From the IMG/VR virus record IMGVR_UViG_3300018424_000006, positions 62,001-126,000 of that record: a stretch of DNA of 64,000 bases. One strand, written 5' to 3'. This DNA comes from a virus. The notes beneath the pieces were generated by a model. It had not been told where the DNA came from, ran no database searches, and was given only the letters and a program-made list of their open reading frames with translations. This document shows, piece after piece, positions 1 to 9,492 of this stretch (positions are counted from its first letter, which is position 1; every line of letters starts with the position of its first letter). A program made the translations under genes and the position numbers.

Positions 1-1593
1 ATTACAGTGACTGCTACAGACTCTGTAGGAGCTTCTGGACAGAATACCATTACTCTAGAAGTTGTAGGCGAGGCGGTAACGACATTTGCGTACTTAACAA
101 ACGACGTAAGTGTTATTGCTCCGTATTATGACGCAGGGCAGCCTGCCAAATTAGGTACGGTAACCGACCCTGTTACTGGTGTAACTATTCGCCGTATGTC
201 AGATTCATCTACTGACTTGCAGCAATCCGATCAAGGTCTAAATGGTTATTCAAGATGGACCCAGATTAATTCGGACGGGACTAAGTTGCTGATCTTCGGT
301 TCGAACTCTACTTCGTGTACAGTCCTAGAAGTTTCTACTGGCGCTGTCGTAGCATATTTAGCTTATGACGACTCTGGCAATGGCGTGACTACATTAGGTA
401 TGGCCCATGAAGTAAGATGGGACTTATCTGGTAATCACCCCAATCGAGTTTATTTTAGAAATGGCACCCAATTCTTTCAGATTGATGATGTTACTCAGAA
501 CAACAATGCCGATCGATCTAACCCAACTAGATCCGTTATTAAAGACTTTGAATCATTAATAACGTGGCCATCGGGTAGTTCTGGCCATCAGATAGAAAAT
601 GATCAAGAAGGCGACTCGTCTAATGACTCCGACCATTGGGCATTTATGGCGACGTATTATGAGGCTGCTGGAGATACGACTCGCTGTAGAGCATTTATCC
701 ATTACCAGATCTCTACCGATACAATGCACATTATGTATCCTAGTGACTTAGCCGGTGCTCCTGTAGCGACCTTTAGGATAAACGATTCAAGTGATTTTGC
801 CAGTCTTGATAGTATTAAGGATATGGATTATTTCCCTGCTCGTCCTAACATGGTAGAGATATCTCCACTAGGTACAGGGTTTGTAATCCATAACGGTCGG
901 GCTTGGGACCCGGCTACAACCATCTCGGGTACTTGGTTCGATGGTCCTCATTTATGGCCTCTAGATTTAGATTGGCAGCGTGAAGCGCCTTTCAGAATCT
1001 CTATTGACCAATCTCACTCCGGCTGGGCGTTTGCTAAAGACGGAAGAGAGATGTTTGTTTATCAGGACAACAGACGTGACTTCCTAACTGCCACCTATAT
1101 CAGTGGTGCAGTTAAAGGTTATAACCTTAATTCTGATGCCGGTCCTAATGACGTTACTAATGAAGGTAGTATAGATTTCGCTTATCATAGCGATCTATCG
1201 TGGACTGGATTCCACTTTGGTAAGATGCCTCCTAATCGTCCAGGATTTGTTATGGTATCTACCTACTCAGGCGGTATCGACGAATGGGCCGATGAACAGC
1301 TTCTTATGATCGAAATTAAAGATAAAGATGCTCCCACACCCCCTAAGATTCTTAGGATTGCTCCTATGTACCATGAGTATGAAAGTGCTTACTGGGATGA
1401 AGCAACTGCTAGTATGGACGTAACTGGAAATATAATTTGTGTGGCTCAGAACTGGGGTCTTGCAAATGGTGCTTCAAATGAAGTATATTTCTATGAACTA
1501 CCTAACGACTGGCATGCGAAGTTATCTGCGCCGACGTGGTATCCTCCGGAATACTACCAAACCGTAATTGTAAATAGTGTAGAGGTGGTCTAG
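1..1593 (+). CDS. Tail fibre / adhesin-like protein, C-terminal part (5' end outside window)
   Basis: The frame is open from the first base, and the sequence before the first possible start (GTG at 7) reads as a beta-rich strand pair ending near 'TITLEV'. This resembles the end of an Ig/cadherin-like domain, so the gene very probably begins upstream. The remaining ~500 residues are rich in Gly, Thr, Asp and aromatics. Recurring pieces such as 'INSDGTKLLIFG' and 'AKDGREMFVYQDN' look like blades of a beta-propeller. No catalytic motif is recognised. The stop overlaps the GTG start of the next gene by one base. Position next to two further fibre-like genes suggests a receptor-binding or glycan-contacting virion protein. 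The fold is inferred from sequence texture only. Confidence 0.7.
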   Translation: MTVTATDSVGASGQNTITLEVVGEAVTTFAYLTNDVSVIAPYYDAGQPAKLGTVTDPVTGVTIRRMSDSSTDLQQSDQGLNGYSRWTQINSDGTKLLIFGSNSTSCTVLEVSTGAVVAYLAYDDSGNGVTTLGMAHEVRWDLSGNHPNRVYFRNGTQFFQIDDVTQNNNADRSNPTRSVIKDFESLITWPSGSSGHQIENDQEGDSSNDSDHWAFMATYYEAAGDTTRCRAFIHYQISTDTMHIMYPSDLAGAPVATFRINDSSDFASLDSIKDMDYFPARPNMVEISPLGTGFVIHNGRAWDPATTISGTWFDGPHLWPLDLDWQREAPFRISIDQSHSGWAFAKDGREMFVYQDNRRDFLTATYISGAVKGYNLNSDAGPNDVTNEGSIDFAYHSDLSWTGFHFGKMPPNRPGFVMVSTYSGGIDEWADEQLLMIEIKDKDAPTPPKILRIAPMYHEYESAYWDEATASMDVTGNIICVAQNWGLANGASNEVYFYELPNDWHAKLSAPTWYPPEYYQTVIVNSVEVV

Positions 1594-2729
1594 TGGCTAT
1601 TAATTTAACTCTGGATACTGATCCATTACAGGCTAATGGCTCAACTATCTTTAATACATTTGAAGACTTAAAAGCATATATAACGACTACTTACGGCAAT
1701 AGCTGGACCGGACAAGGAACATTAACTGTTACGTGTCAATCTAGTGACGGCCAGCCTTATGTAGGTGGTATTGTTGTAGACGACTTCGTCCCTAGTGAAA
1801 CAGATAATATGATTATCCGTGCCGTTAAAGTGGGCAATACTCCATTCCGCCAAACACCCCCAGATAACTTTACTAGTTCTCTTATAGGTATAGCTGACGA
1901 CTATGTTGACGTTATAACGGAATTAGGCACTTGGTTCTTGGATGGAAGTCAGGGAGCGATTAATAATCACTTCTTCTGTCACTCTTCTAAGGCGGGTGTA
2001 ACTGAAGGGATTGTTCTTCTAGGAAATGGTACGACTACAGGCGCTGCGTTATATGCAGGGTCATATGCACGTACTTATCGAAAATGTATCGTTAAAGATT
2101 TTCATCGTCCTTTCTATGGCGCTTTCCGTGACGGTAGTACTGTACTGAATATTGATCAGTGTGTTTTCATAGATAATGTTTATGGCCGTAGTGCTAATAC
2201 TATCTCTAATTCAATACTGATTAATACACCTATTCAGACTCAATACGGTATTCATAGTTCATCTAACAACAACGCATATACACAAAGTCAAACCATTGAC
2301 ATGTATAGCGATGCTGTTATGGGCGATGCGAATTCCGTATTTGATTTCGTTGCGGTAGATCATGTTGCGGCCAGAGCAGATGGCGGAGTAAACATTATTG
2401 TAGGTTCCCCGCTAGCGACGACTGCCTCTGACGGCGGACCTGTAGGCGCGGATGCTTTGATCATTACTCCTGCCACTATAGCAACCAATATTACTCGAGG
2501 CGCTAGTTTCGATATTGTACTGGAAGGTCATACGGCAGGACCATCTACCGAATGGGTAGATGTCGTGATTAAAGATGTGGCTGGTGATGGGACAGAATAT
2601 CCTTGTACGGTAACTACCTATACAGATATTTTGATTCAAGCTACTGCTCCAGATACAGGGGCGATTGCAGCTATGTCGGGTGCTCAAGTCATTGTTCGTT
2701 ATAAGAGCAAATTGGGGTACTTCGAATAG
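1593..2729 (+). CDS. Tail-spike-like protein, probable beta-helix
   Basis: 378 aa. The start is GTG at 1593, overlapping the previous stop (TAGTG) with AGAGG upstream, so translation is coupled. The middle (~110-280) has short turns rich in Asn, Gly and Ser alternating with hydrophobic strands, as in right-handed parallel beta-helix domains of phage spikes and pectate-lyase-like proteins. The last ~90 residues look like a separate small beta domain. I see no lyase or hydrolase catalytic signature. A perfect 11-bp terminator hairpin follows at 2771-2800. Function as a virion adhesin is inferred from neighbours and composition. Confidence 0.65.
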   Translation: MAINLTLDTDPLQANGSTIFNTFEDLKAYITTTYGNSWTGQGTLTVTCQSSDGQPYVGGIVVDDFVPSETDNMIIRAVKVGNTPFRQTPPDNFTSSLIGIADDYVDVITELGTWFLDGSQGAINNHFFCHSSKAGVTEGIVLLGNGTTTGAALYAGSYARTYRKCIVKDFHRPFYGAFRDGSTVLNIDQCVFIDNVYGRSANTISNSILINTPIQTQYGIHSSSNNNAYTQSQTIDMYSDAVMGDANSVFDFVAVDHVAARADGGVNIIVGSPLATTASDGGPVGADALIITPATIATNITRGASFDIVLEGHTAGPSTEWVDVVIKDVAGDGTEYPCTVTTYTDILIQATAPDTGAIAAMSGAQVIVRYKSKLGYFE

Positions 2730-2770
2730 AGTTCTTATGATCGAATTCTATGTGATCAATACCTTTTAAG

Positions 2771-2800
2771 CTAGGACAGGGTCTCACGGCCCTGTCCTAG
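2771..2800 (+). terminator. Intrinsic terminator after the spike gene
   Basis: Perfect 11-bp inverted repeat CTAGGACAGGG / CCCTGTCCTAG with an 8-base loop, 41 bases after the stop. The T-tract is weak, so it may be partial or also serve as an RNA-processing site before the next fibre gene. Confidence 0.7.
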
Positions 2801-2822
2801 TCTATGCTTTACAAAAGGAAGT

Positions 2823-5501
2823 ATGAATATGACAAACACATTAGAAACGGTATTTCAAACCGCTACCTCAAGGATGAAACAGTCGCAAGAGAAGCTTGCT
2901 GCTGACGTCAACCAAGTAGATGATGATACCGATTTAAATAAAAATTTAATTGACCAGCTTCGTAGTGACCTTACGGAAGTACAACGAGCTATTCTTAACC
3001 TTCCGACATACACACCTTCATTACCTACTGTTTTTGCGATTGTTCGTGACAATGAAGTTCAAACTAGTTGGCCGGGTAGTCATGCTACTCCGCTAGATGC
3101 CTCTATTAAAGTAGCAGATGCAAATCTAGTCTGGACAATGCGTAAAGAATTGAATGATTTAATTACATCATTCGATATGCTAGATGGTACAGCAGATGCA
3201 GACTGGAGAACTAACCTAAACGACATGTTAGGTTGGATCAGTACTAACACAGCTAATCTAGAAGCATTAGGTACAGCTAATGCTACTCAGAACGGTTTTA
3301 TGTCTTCCACTCAGGCCATAAAGCTTGCTGGTCTCCCTGAACCAGAAAACGCTATGAGTAGAAATGGTAGTTCTACTTGGCTTGGTAATTCGACGACCAG
3401 TTTGTTAACAGTAAGTCCTACTCAGTCTGCGACTACCTCTTCATGGAATGTTGGCATTGCGTTTCAAAATTCTGAGTCAGGGTCAAGTAACCCCGGCCTT
3501 TTACGCGCTTTCGGTAATGCTGACGCGATCAGCTATTTACAGCTTACTACTAAACCGACAGACAATGGCCTTAGAGTCTATCCAGATAGGCTGCTCTGGA
3601 ACAGCGACGAAGTTTATCATGAAGGGAATCTGCCCATTCAACCTAATAGCTACACGGCTAATGAGGGCGATTTACTTGAATCTGGAACTCAGACGTTAGG
3701 GCAGACGTACCATACTGGAGACCCGGCCTATAAATGGGAGACCGTTAATAAAGCTATACATCCTGGAGGCCTAGGTCAATCTAGACGTGCTTGCTTCGTA
3801 ATCGGCTTCAATGCTTCAACGGTAGATGATGCCACAAATAACGTATCATTCGATCCAAGTGGTGTCAGGGGCATTCTTCGCGGAATAGACAGCAGTGGGG
3901 GCAGTAGCGATAGGGATATTGTGGAGGTAGAACTTGATGTTCTTTCATTTGGTCCATGTCAAGATCTAGATCAATACTATGCCAAAAGCAGCATACTTAC
4001 CAACAGGCCAGATCTAGTAACCGGCCATTCAGTTAAATTATCTGACGGTCGTTTTGTTAGCCTTTTGGAATTTACGCCTGATGGCGAAAAGTATAATTGG
4101 ACTTTCAATGGGGATATCATTCAAGGGGGCCCGGGGGGAGATATTGTTGGCACTGGCATAAGTAGCGTCTCTATAGATACCTACCTAGGTGACTTCGGTA
4201 AAATCCGAGCTACTCAAGAGCAGGTGAGAAGCTTCTTGGATCGTAAGAACGGAAGTATTTCCTTTGGTTCGGGTGGTGATTTTGCTACTCTCTATGCGGC
4301 ATGGAATTATGTTACTCTTCTTGATTATTATGAAGGCGGAGTGACCATGGGGCCTACTGGGGCAATAACGTGTGATGATATTATCACAATCTCTAATAGA
4401 AACTTATCTTGGATAACTGTTTCTGGCGGCATTAATACCACTAACTGCATTAGTATAGGCGCACTATCAACACGTATTGTAGATCTAGGTTATAATAATA
4501 ACACCCATGCCGAATACCCCCTCTTCTATACATCGAATGGTGGAACCGGCCCTAACTTGACTGGCTTCTTTAAGTTTACGGAATCTACCAGCGCCTCTAT
4601 ATATAGATCTCTGGCGGGCGTCGATGGCCCCGGGAGTACTCAGAAACTAGCCGTCGTTAGATTGGCGGGAGGTGGTCCGGGCAAACGCGATAAAGGCGTC
4701 ATTTCTAATAATGGTGCGGCAATTAGATTGGAAGATGTCGACTTTGATAATCTTTATTTTGGTTATCAGGCCGAAAAGCTAGGTACTATCATATTAAGTG
4801 ATGGGTGTAGTATTACTGACTGCTGGAGAGGAGGTATCCTTATAAACTCTGGAATTGTCAATAGTCGCCAGACGACCTATCGGGATAACAATGAAGATCT
4901 GATTATTATACGCCGATCAGACTACTACGGCTCCTCTGACGTTTTTAACAAAACAGAGGCCGGAATAAGCATCATGGTAAACGGATCTTCTCTAAAGTTA
5001 GCGTCAACGGTTCTAACGATTGCAAGTACGCTTACACCATCCTCTCCTCTTATAGAGGCAGATGATGGGTCTGATATTAACTTGGAGGTAGTTAATCTTT
5101 ATACCGAGTCTTCGACTACACTAGCCCCCGTTCTAGTTGAACTAAGGGAGAAGTCTAAGCTACATTGTAAGCAGGTTAACCTTAAAGGGTTTGAGTCAGC
5201 CATCACTGCCTATGATGGATCTAGTATTGTATTTGAACTGGCAATACCTGCGATACCGAACTCTGGAGGCCTGAACGGTAGATTCTTCACTCTATATAGT
5301 GGAAGTGAGGCATATTGCAATTCCTTCACATCTATCGATAGGGTGGAAGGTATTGGAGCAATTACGCAAGGCTCTAGAGTATTTGAAAGTAATCTAGAGA
5401 ATGGACTAGGCATCGGCTTCGGCTCTGGTATTTATGTTACGGGCAATCGGGACACCTGGTCCGTACACGGTATAGTTTATTCACCGAGTAGTATTGCGTA
5501 A
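2823..5501 (+). CDS. Large tail fibre protein
   Basis: 892 aa, start ATG at 2823 (or 2829) behind AAAGGAAG. The first ~60 residues are helical and heptad-like, suggesting a trimeric coiled-coil stalk. Around residue 265 there is a 'VYHEGNLPI' element, a motif common in long tail fibres of T4- and lambda-type phages. The C-terminal ~400 residues look like a beta-helix with repeated short polar turns. No protease or endosialidase motif is seen. It is the last of three tandem fibre-like genes and is followed by a terminator hairpin, so it probably ends the adhesion module. Confidence 0.75.
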   Translation: MNMTNTLETVFQTATSRMKQSQEKLAADVNQVDDDTDLNKNLIDQLRSDLTEVQRAILNLPTYTPSLPTVFAIVRDNEVQTSWPGSHATPLDASIKVADANLVWTMRKELNDLITSFDMLDGTADADWRTNLNDMLGWISTNTANLEALGTANATQNGFMSSTQAIKLAGLPEPENAMSRNGSSTWLGNSTTSLLTVSPTQSATTSSWNVGIAFQNSESGSSNPGLLRAFGNADAISYLQLTTKPTDNGLRVYPDRLLWNSDEVYHEGNLPIQPNSYTANEGDLLESGTQTLGQTYHTGDPAYKWETVNKAIHPGGLGQSRRACFVIGFNASTVDDATNNVSFDPSGVRGILRGIDSSGGSSDRDIVEVELDVLSFGPCQDLDQYYAKSSILTNRPDLVTGHSVKLSDGRFVSLLEFTPDGEKYNWTFNGDIIQGGPGGDIVGTGISSVSIDTYLGDFGKIRATQEQVRSFLDRKNGSISFGSGGDFATLYAAWNYVTLLDYYEGGVTMGPTGAITCDDIITISNRNLSWITVSGGINTTNCISIGALSTRIVDLGYNNNTHAEYPLFYTSNGGTGPNLTGFFKFTESTSASIYRSLAGVDGPGSTQKLAVVRLAGGGPGKRDKGVISNNGAAIRLEDVDFDNLYFGYQAEKLGTIILSDGCSITDCWRGGILINSGIVNSRQTTYRDNNEDLIIIRRSDYYGSSDVFNKTEAGISIMVNGSSLKLASTVLTIASTLTPSSPLIEADDGSDINLEVVNLYTESSTTLAPVLVELREKSKLHCKQVNLKGFESAITAYDGSSIVFELAIPAIPNSGGLNGRFFTLYSGSEAYCNSFTSIDRVEGIGAITQGSRVFESNLENGLGIGFGSGIYVTGNRDTWSVHGIVYSPSSIA

Positions 5502-5508
5502 AGCTAAT

Positions 5509-5543
5509 TTTATGTATGGGAGGTTCGTCCTCCTAGACATAAA
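5509..5543 (+). terminator. Hairpin terminator after tail fibre gene
   Basis: Outer 7-bp stem TTTATGT / ACATAAA encloses an inner GGAGG / CCTCC stem with a TTCGT loop, starting 8 bases after the stop. Its position just after a long gene supports a terminator. The T-tract is short. Confidence 0.6.
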
Positions 5544-5626
5544 GCATCCTAGGTTTCTTGCATTTTGTAAGATTAGTATTTAACTGGCCTTGTTAGCTTT
5601 TGCTAATAAGAGGTACGGAGATAGCC

Positions 5627-5725
5627 ATGGCTTCACAAGTAAAACGAACGTTACCCTACGTTCCATATGCAGCTGTAGTAGCAATTAATATTGTTATCTA
5701 TTCGGCAAATGTATTAGCGGGGTAG
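5627..5725 (+). CDS. Small single-TM peptide (32 aa)
   Basis: ATG at 5627 preceded by ACGGAG at good spacing, 32 codons and a TAG stop. The peptide has a short basic N-terminus (Lys5, Arg6) followed by one hydrophobic stretch (~11-31), so it looks like a small inner-membrane peptide. A 10-bp terminator-like hairpin lies downstream at 5812-5849, giving it a complete gene-like layout. Function is unknown; a holin-like or lysis-regulating role cannot be excluded, but nothing shows it. The ORF is short enough that chance is possible. Confidence 0.45.
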   Translation: MASQVKRTLPYVPYAAVVAINIVIYSANVLAG

Positions 5726-5811
5726 CGTCGGTTGCAGTGTGTGACCCCCCATGCGTTATCGTAGTTTGCATAACCAAAGTCAAGCACGCAATTGAATGTT
5801 ATTTCCTATAT

Positions 5812-5849
5812 AAGAACTAGAGTAAGAAAGGTAGTCTATTCTAGTTCTT
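5812..5849 (+). terminator. Terminator in 5726-5911 intergenic region
   Basis: Perfect 10-bp inverted repeat AAGAACTAGA / TCTAGTTCTT followed by CTTTT, a plus-strand intrinsic terminator. The rest of the gap between the small peptide and the next gene shows no other ORF or motif that I can support. Confidence 0.7.
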
Positions 5850-5911
5850 CTTTTAATTATTCGTCGTGCAGTTAATTTGAATAATAATAATTCTTAAGAG
5901 GGATTTAACAA

Positions 5912-6370
5912 ATGAAAAACACTTTGCTTTATAATATTCCGATTGCTCTTTTTGGAGTATTAACAGCTCTCGTGTTCTACAAACCAGTTCAGCCTAACTA
6001 TATAGTTAATATGTTCTATTTTGTAGACATTCTCATGAATGCTTTAACGGGCGGTAATGGTACTATTACTGTTTCTGCACGTACTGGCTTTTACGATAGA
6101 CATAAACCTGCACGCCATGCTTATAGTCGATGGTTCTGGGACAAAGCTGCCAGAATTATTAACTTCACGTTCTATCCAATGGATGGACCGGGGCACTGTG
6201 AACAGGCTTATGTCTGGGCGCGCGATAACGTACTTCAAGGTAAAGATGATGAGATCGGTTTTATGCATGGACCTAAGTGGTCTTTAGTAATACTGATGTT
6301 AGTTATTATTTTAGCTTGTATAGTCTTAATTCCAGTTTTACGCATAGGTAAGTTATTTAAACTGTATTAG
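5912..6370 (+). CDS. Two-TM membrane protein, unknown
   Basis: 152 aa. ATG at 5912 lies behind AGAGGGATTT. An N-terminal hydrophobic segment (~4-23) and a strong C-terminal one (~127-147) flank a polar middle with many aromatics and histidines; the middle would be periplasmic if the N-terminus is inside. No family is recognised. The 15-base leader TTAAGAGGGATTTAA is identical to that of the membrane-protein gene at 37652, hinting at common regulation. Probably an inner-membrane protein made during infection. Confidence 0.75.
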   Translation: MKNTLLYNIPIALFGVLTALVFYKPVQPNYIVNMFYFVDILMNALTGGNGTITVSARTGFYDRHKPARHAYSRWFWDKAARIINFTFYPMDGPGHCEQAYVWARDNVLQGKDDEIGFMHGPKWSLVILMLVIILACIVLIPVLRIGKLFKLY

Positions 6371-6441
6371 GACGATCGATTTCCAGTTAATCTTTAGGTT
6401 AAGAAGTCGATAAAGAATAACAAACGAAAAAGGATTTAGAT

Positions 6442-6789
6442 ATGGCCAATATCGATTATGTTGTCGAGTGGTTCTTCCAAGGGTACGAGATAACAGATCC
6501 CAAAGTAGTTTCCTTTAGGGAATTGCATTGGGAAGGGACAGGCTGTCAGTGGGTCGTACAGCGCTCCTCAGGAGTCGCTTACGCATTAGCCCTACTAAGT
6601 CAGCGTGTTGGACCAGAAGTGGCCGTAGAGAGCCTTCAAATAGCTCTCAACGATTTAATCTACGGTAAGATAAGTGTAATTGATGAAGACGGTGTCATGG
6701 CTCCGGTTGTGATTGCTCGTCTAGATAACATCTTGGCTTCATTGCCAGATGCAGAACCATTCATCATAAGCTTCCTTAACGAATTTTAA
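6442..6789 (+). CDS. Hypothetical protein, 115 aa
   Basis: ATG at 6442 behind AAAAAGGATTT. It is an acidic, soluble-looking protein with mixed alpha/beta composition and no transmembrane segment or known motif. It is the last plus-strand gene before a bidirectional terminator that separates it from the convergent minus-strand cluster. Confidence 0.75.
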   Translation: MANIDYVVEWFFQGYEITDPKVVSFRELHWEGTGCQWVVQRSSGVAYALALLSQRVGPEVAVESLQIALNDLIYGKISVIDEDGVMAPVVIARLDNILASLPDAEPFIISFLNEF

Positions 6790-6803
6790 ACAAAAAAATA
6801 AAG

Positions 6804-6833
6804 CTACCCTACTAGCCTGAGCTAGTAGGGTAG
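6804..6833. terminator. Bidirectional terminator between convergent genes
   Basis: Perfect 13-bp stem CTACCCTACTAGC / GCTAGTAGGGTAG with loop CTGA. ACAAAAAAATAAAG lies on the left (a T-tract for the minus strand) and GTCTTTAT on the right. The hairpin core is identical to the one at 57364-57393. Confidence 0.9.
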
Positions 6834-6838
6834 TGTCT

Positions 6839-7555
6839 TTATGCACCTAGTTCATATTCTTCAGATGGTGCCTTAGGTGATTCTTCATCATCCTCAGGAC
6901 CATCGTCAGCACCTTTCATAAGTTGTTCATCTTCTCTGATTCGTGCAGTCTTAGAAGTGAAGTCTTTTTGAATGATGATTGATTCAGTAGGATTGAACTG
7001 AGCAAACAAACGACTCTCAGGAGCGTCTGAAATATCCAGTTCGTAATCCACTGAAAAGAAGTCAGATAGTTTCGTATCTTCATCCTGCTTATCTTTAATA
7101 AGCTGACGAATACGATAGACTTGATAGCTAGACTCGTCGTCTATTTCACTTACACTCCAACCGTAGTTATAGTGTTCAATGTAATAGTTGCCCATAAGGA
7201 TGATGAAGTTACCTACATTGTTAATGACAATGCCGGGAGCTAATGCTTCCAATTTCATTACTACATCAACAAGCATCTTCTCAGAATCTACGGTCTTCCG
7301 TTCGATCCCTTCTAGTAATTCAGATAAACCGGGAATCTCATCAGGCTCGGCTACCAAAGGGTCTTTAGGGGAGCCGAAGTGCCTACCTAAACGAAAGTTC
7401 TCGTTAGCTTCAGACCATGCGTCCTGAAAGCTATGATACCAAGGACCTTCCGTAGCGAATATCCCTCTGTTAGCAAAGGCACCTAATGATGCTTTAACTA
7501 CTAGAGTATTTAGATATTTAATAACCAAGATTAAATAATACTTAAGCTGATTCAT
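6839..7555 (-). CDS. Hypothetical protein with acidic tail
   Basis: 238 aa, ATG at 7555 behind GGAGGCTAGG, overlapping the upstream gene's stop by 14 bases. The N-terminus (~5-20) is hydrophobic and could be a membrane anchor or buried helix. The last ~25 residues are very acidic (Asp/Glu/Pro). No recognised domain. It is the last gene of the minus-strand run that begins at 11046 behind an early-type promoter, so it is inferred to be an early or middle gene. Confidence 0.75.
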   Translation of the reverse strand: MNQLKYYLILVIKYLNTLVVKASLGAFANRGIFATEGPWYHSFQDAWSEANENFRLGRHFGSPKDPLVAEPDEIPGLSELLEGIERKTVDSEKMLVDVVMKLEALAPGIVINNVGNFIILMGNYYIEHYNYGWSVSEIDDESSYQVYRIRQLIKDKQDEDTKLSDFFSVDYELDISDAPESRLFAQFNPTESIIIQKDFTSKTARIREDEQLMKGADDGPEDDEESPKAPSEEYELGA

Positions 7556-8078
7556 GTTTGCCTAGCCTCCATTCATTTTGGAATCGTGTTTCAAAAACAA
7601 CTAATGCTTCCCGTCCCTCTTTAATTTGAGAGGGATCTAAGAACTCTAGTTTCCGTTTTACTTCTGGTAGTAATGCACTGTTTATAAAGATATTAGGATG
7701 TTCAATATCGTCATATGCTTTATTGAGCAAATGCCCTACTACCGCACGAGCTAACGAAGTGCCTTTAGTCCTAACGCCATCCAAGCCATCATTGCTATCG
7801 CCTACCATATAGAGAGGGTTCTTGCCACTTCGAAATATGTTTAATTCGAAGTGGCTAATTAGCATCTCTAAATGAGCAGGGTTGTCAAATGGATTGAAGA
7901 ATCCAATTGGTTCACTACGGTCTGCAGATCCCGCTGGCTCCTGCCCTTCTTCAGGAAAGAACCAATACTTATCAGCACCGCCGCTATCCTTAGGATAACG
8001 ATGCCACCCAAAAGCCTGTCCTAAGAAGAGAACCATACTTAGATCAGTCATCAGCATCATTGCATCATTAACCTTCAT
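7542..8078 (-). CDS. Hypothetical protein, 178 aa
   Basis: The start is placed at ATG 8078 because it has a good AAAGGAGA site nine bases upstream; an upstream in-frame ATG at 8132 would overlap the neighbouring gene more deeply without a ribosome site. Soluble alpha/beta composition, no recognised motif. It sits between two overlapping genes (11 and 14 bases), so it is translationally coupled in the early-type cluster. Confidence 0.75.
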   Translation of the reverse strand: MKVNDAMMLMTDLSMVLFLGQAFGWHRYPKDSGGADKYWFFPEEGQEPAGSADRSEPIGFFNPFDNPAHLEMLISHFELNIFRSGKNPLYMVGDSNDGLDGVRTKGTSLARAVVGHLLNKAYDDIEHPNIFINSALLPEVKRKLEFLDPSQIKEGREALVVFETRFQNEWRLGKHESA

Positions 8079-9057
8079 CTTGGCTGTCTCCTTTATATTC
8101 AAAGTCAGTCGGGCCGTCATAGATATAAACAATGTTACCAGCGTCTACTATCTGCTTCACTTTCTTAGTGCCTTTAAAACGTAAAGTAAGACGGAAGCCT
8201 TCGTTATACTCCATGTTGTAAAAGGCTTTAGGTTTAACTTCCCAATCATAGCCTTCTACTAAAACATAGCTGCAGTCCGAATCCATATACTTACCGTCTA
8301 CAACACGCCAACTATCGCCAGTGTATTCGTCAGTATCTAAAGTGCCGCTAAATTTATCATCGGCATAATAGACATGATGTTTAGAAGTAGTAAATGACTT
8401 AAGATAACCTTCTTCTTCGTCAAAGACTGCGCGGGAAAAGCGATTAGCGGGCTGGTTTATAACGTACTTACTGTTCTTGGTCAGCTCAATATACCGAGAA
8501 GCGTACCTCTGGGCGTACTTAGTTTCTGCCTTATGGTTACCATCTGGATCGCTGTAAAGCACTCGATGTTCTACTGACAGTTCGCCGTCAAGGAAGACCT
8601 TCGACAATTCGCCCTTAGCACTATACTCACGTAAAACATATTGAAAATCGCCAATCCATTCTTCCGTACAATTGTTATGCTCATCATATTTAACAATCTT
8701 GGGTTGAGAATTTTTTGAAGTTATTATGCACGTCTTACCGACTGTATCATAAGTTGACGTAAAAAATACGGTATCTGAAAACTGCATTGTACAAAAAGGA
8801 TAGCTACCAGCTTTTTGATAGAGAGTAATCACTGTCCCCGGACTGATCTTAAAGACGAGTCTATTTCCAGAGTCTTCAAGTATTTTATTCGGTCTGATAG
8901 CTTTAAGGGATTTGGCGTATATACATTCTGGCTTGTAGTCGATTTGCATTAAATCTTCAAACGACATACCTTCTAAGCCTAATTGCTCTATAGCTGTTCT
9001 GTCGACCGCAGAAAGATTCATAAGAGCCATGGTGACGTGGTTAATGGTTGTTATCAT
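8068..9057 (-). CDS. Hypothetical protein, beta-rich, 329 aa
   Basis: ATG at 9057 with GGAG upstream. After a helical N-terminus the protein is dominated by Tyr/Asp/Gly-rich strand-turn units, which recalls MORN/YwqK-like repeat proteins, but I would not assign a family. No signal peptide or TM segment. The gene follows a large structured RNA/terminator (9128-9247), so its expression may depend on read-through or on a separate start in that gap. Confidence 0.75.
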   Translation of the reverse strand: MITTINHVTMALMNLSAVDRTAIEQLGLEGMSFEDLMQIDYKPECIYAKSLKAIRPNKILEDSGNRLVFKISPGTVITLYQKAGSYPFCTMQFSDTVFFTSTYDTVGKTCIITSKNSQPKIVKYDEHNNCTEEWIGDFQYVLREYSAKGELSKVFLDGELSVEHRVLYSDPDGNHKAETKYAQRYASRYIELTKNSKYVINQPANRFSRAVFDEEEGYLKSFTTSKHHVYYADDKFSGTLDTDEYTGDSWRVVDGKYMDSDCSYVLVEGYDWEVKPKAFYNMEYNEGFRLTLRFKGTKKVKQIVDAGNIVYIYDGPTDFEYKGDSQDEG

Positions 9058-9127
9058 TTTAATAGTTCTCCAACTATTTATTTCAACAAAAAATCGAAAT
9101 AAGCCTCTGCTAATTTCGACGGCAAAA

Positions 9128-9247
9128 AAGTAAACAGAGACCTAGCTGAGTTTTGACATCGCAATCTACACTCTACAGTCGCAGTACCTCCCTAAAATTA
9201 TTTATTTGCGGGAGGTTGCTAATGTTTAACTAGGTCTCTGTTTACTT
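9128..9247 (-). ncRNA. Structured RNA / complex terminator closed by 18-bp helix
   Basis: A perfect 18-bp inverted repeat (9128-9145 and 9230-9247; arm AAGTAAACAGAGACCTAG) encloses 84 bases. Inside, GCA and ACCTCCC (9181-9192) pair with GGGAGGT and TGC (9210-9219), with a 2-base bulge, giving an internal hairpin. On the minus strand the outer helix is followed by TTTTTT and GCCG, the same arrangement as other terminators here. The loop is much longer than a simple terminator and holds no plausible ORF. It may be a multi-branched small RNA ending in its own terminator, or a regulatory 3' element of the 79-aa gene. Confidence 0.6.
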
Positions 9248-9252
9248 ATTCT

Positions 9253-9492
9253 TTACGCAGCGCTAGCGTCTAGCTGACGATACGCATCGTTGGCTTTACG
9301 GGCCACACGAATATTTTGCTCCAAAGTCATAATGACAATATCTTGTTCAGGTACGTCATTGGGATTTGGATTTACTTTTTGGATTACTCCGTAGTCAGCT
9401 ACGAATTTATCCGACAAGCCAGCCAATAATTTTGTCTGTTTGTCTTGCAGTTTTTGGATCTTCTTTTTCTTGGTAGAGAATTGCTTACTCAT
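9253..9492 (-). CDS. Small helical protein, 79 aa
   Basis: ATG at 9492 with AAGGGC upstream. The N-terminal third is strongly basic (a run of lysines at ~8-20) and the rest reads as amphipathic helix. It could bind nucleic acid or a protein partner, but no family is recognised. The structured RNA at 9128-9247 begins just after its stop. Confidence 0.7.
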   Translation of the reverse strand: MSKQFSTKKKKIQKLQDKQTKLLAGLSDKFVADYGVIQKVNPNPNDVPEQDIVIMTLEQNIRVARKANDAYRQLDASAA

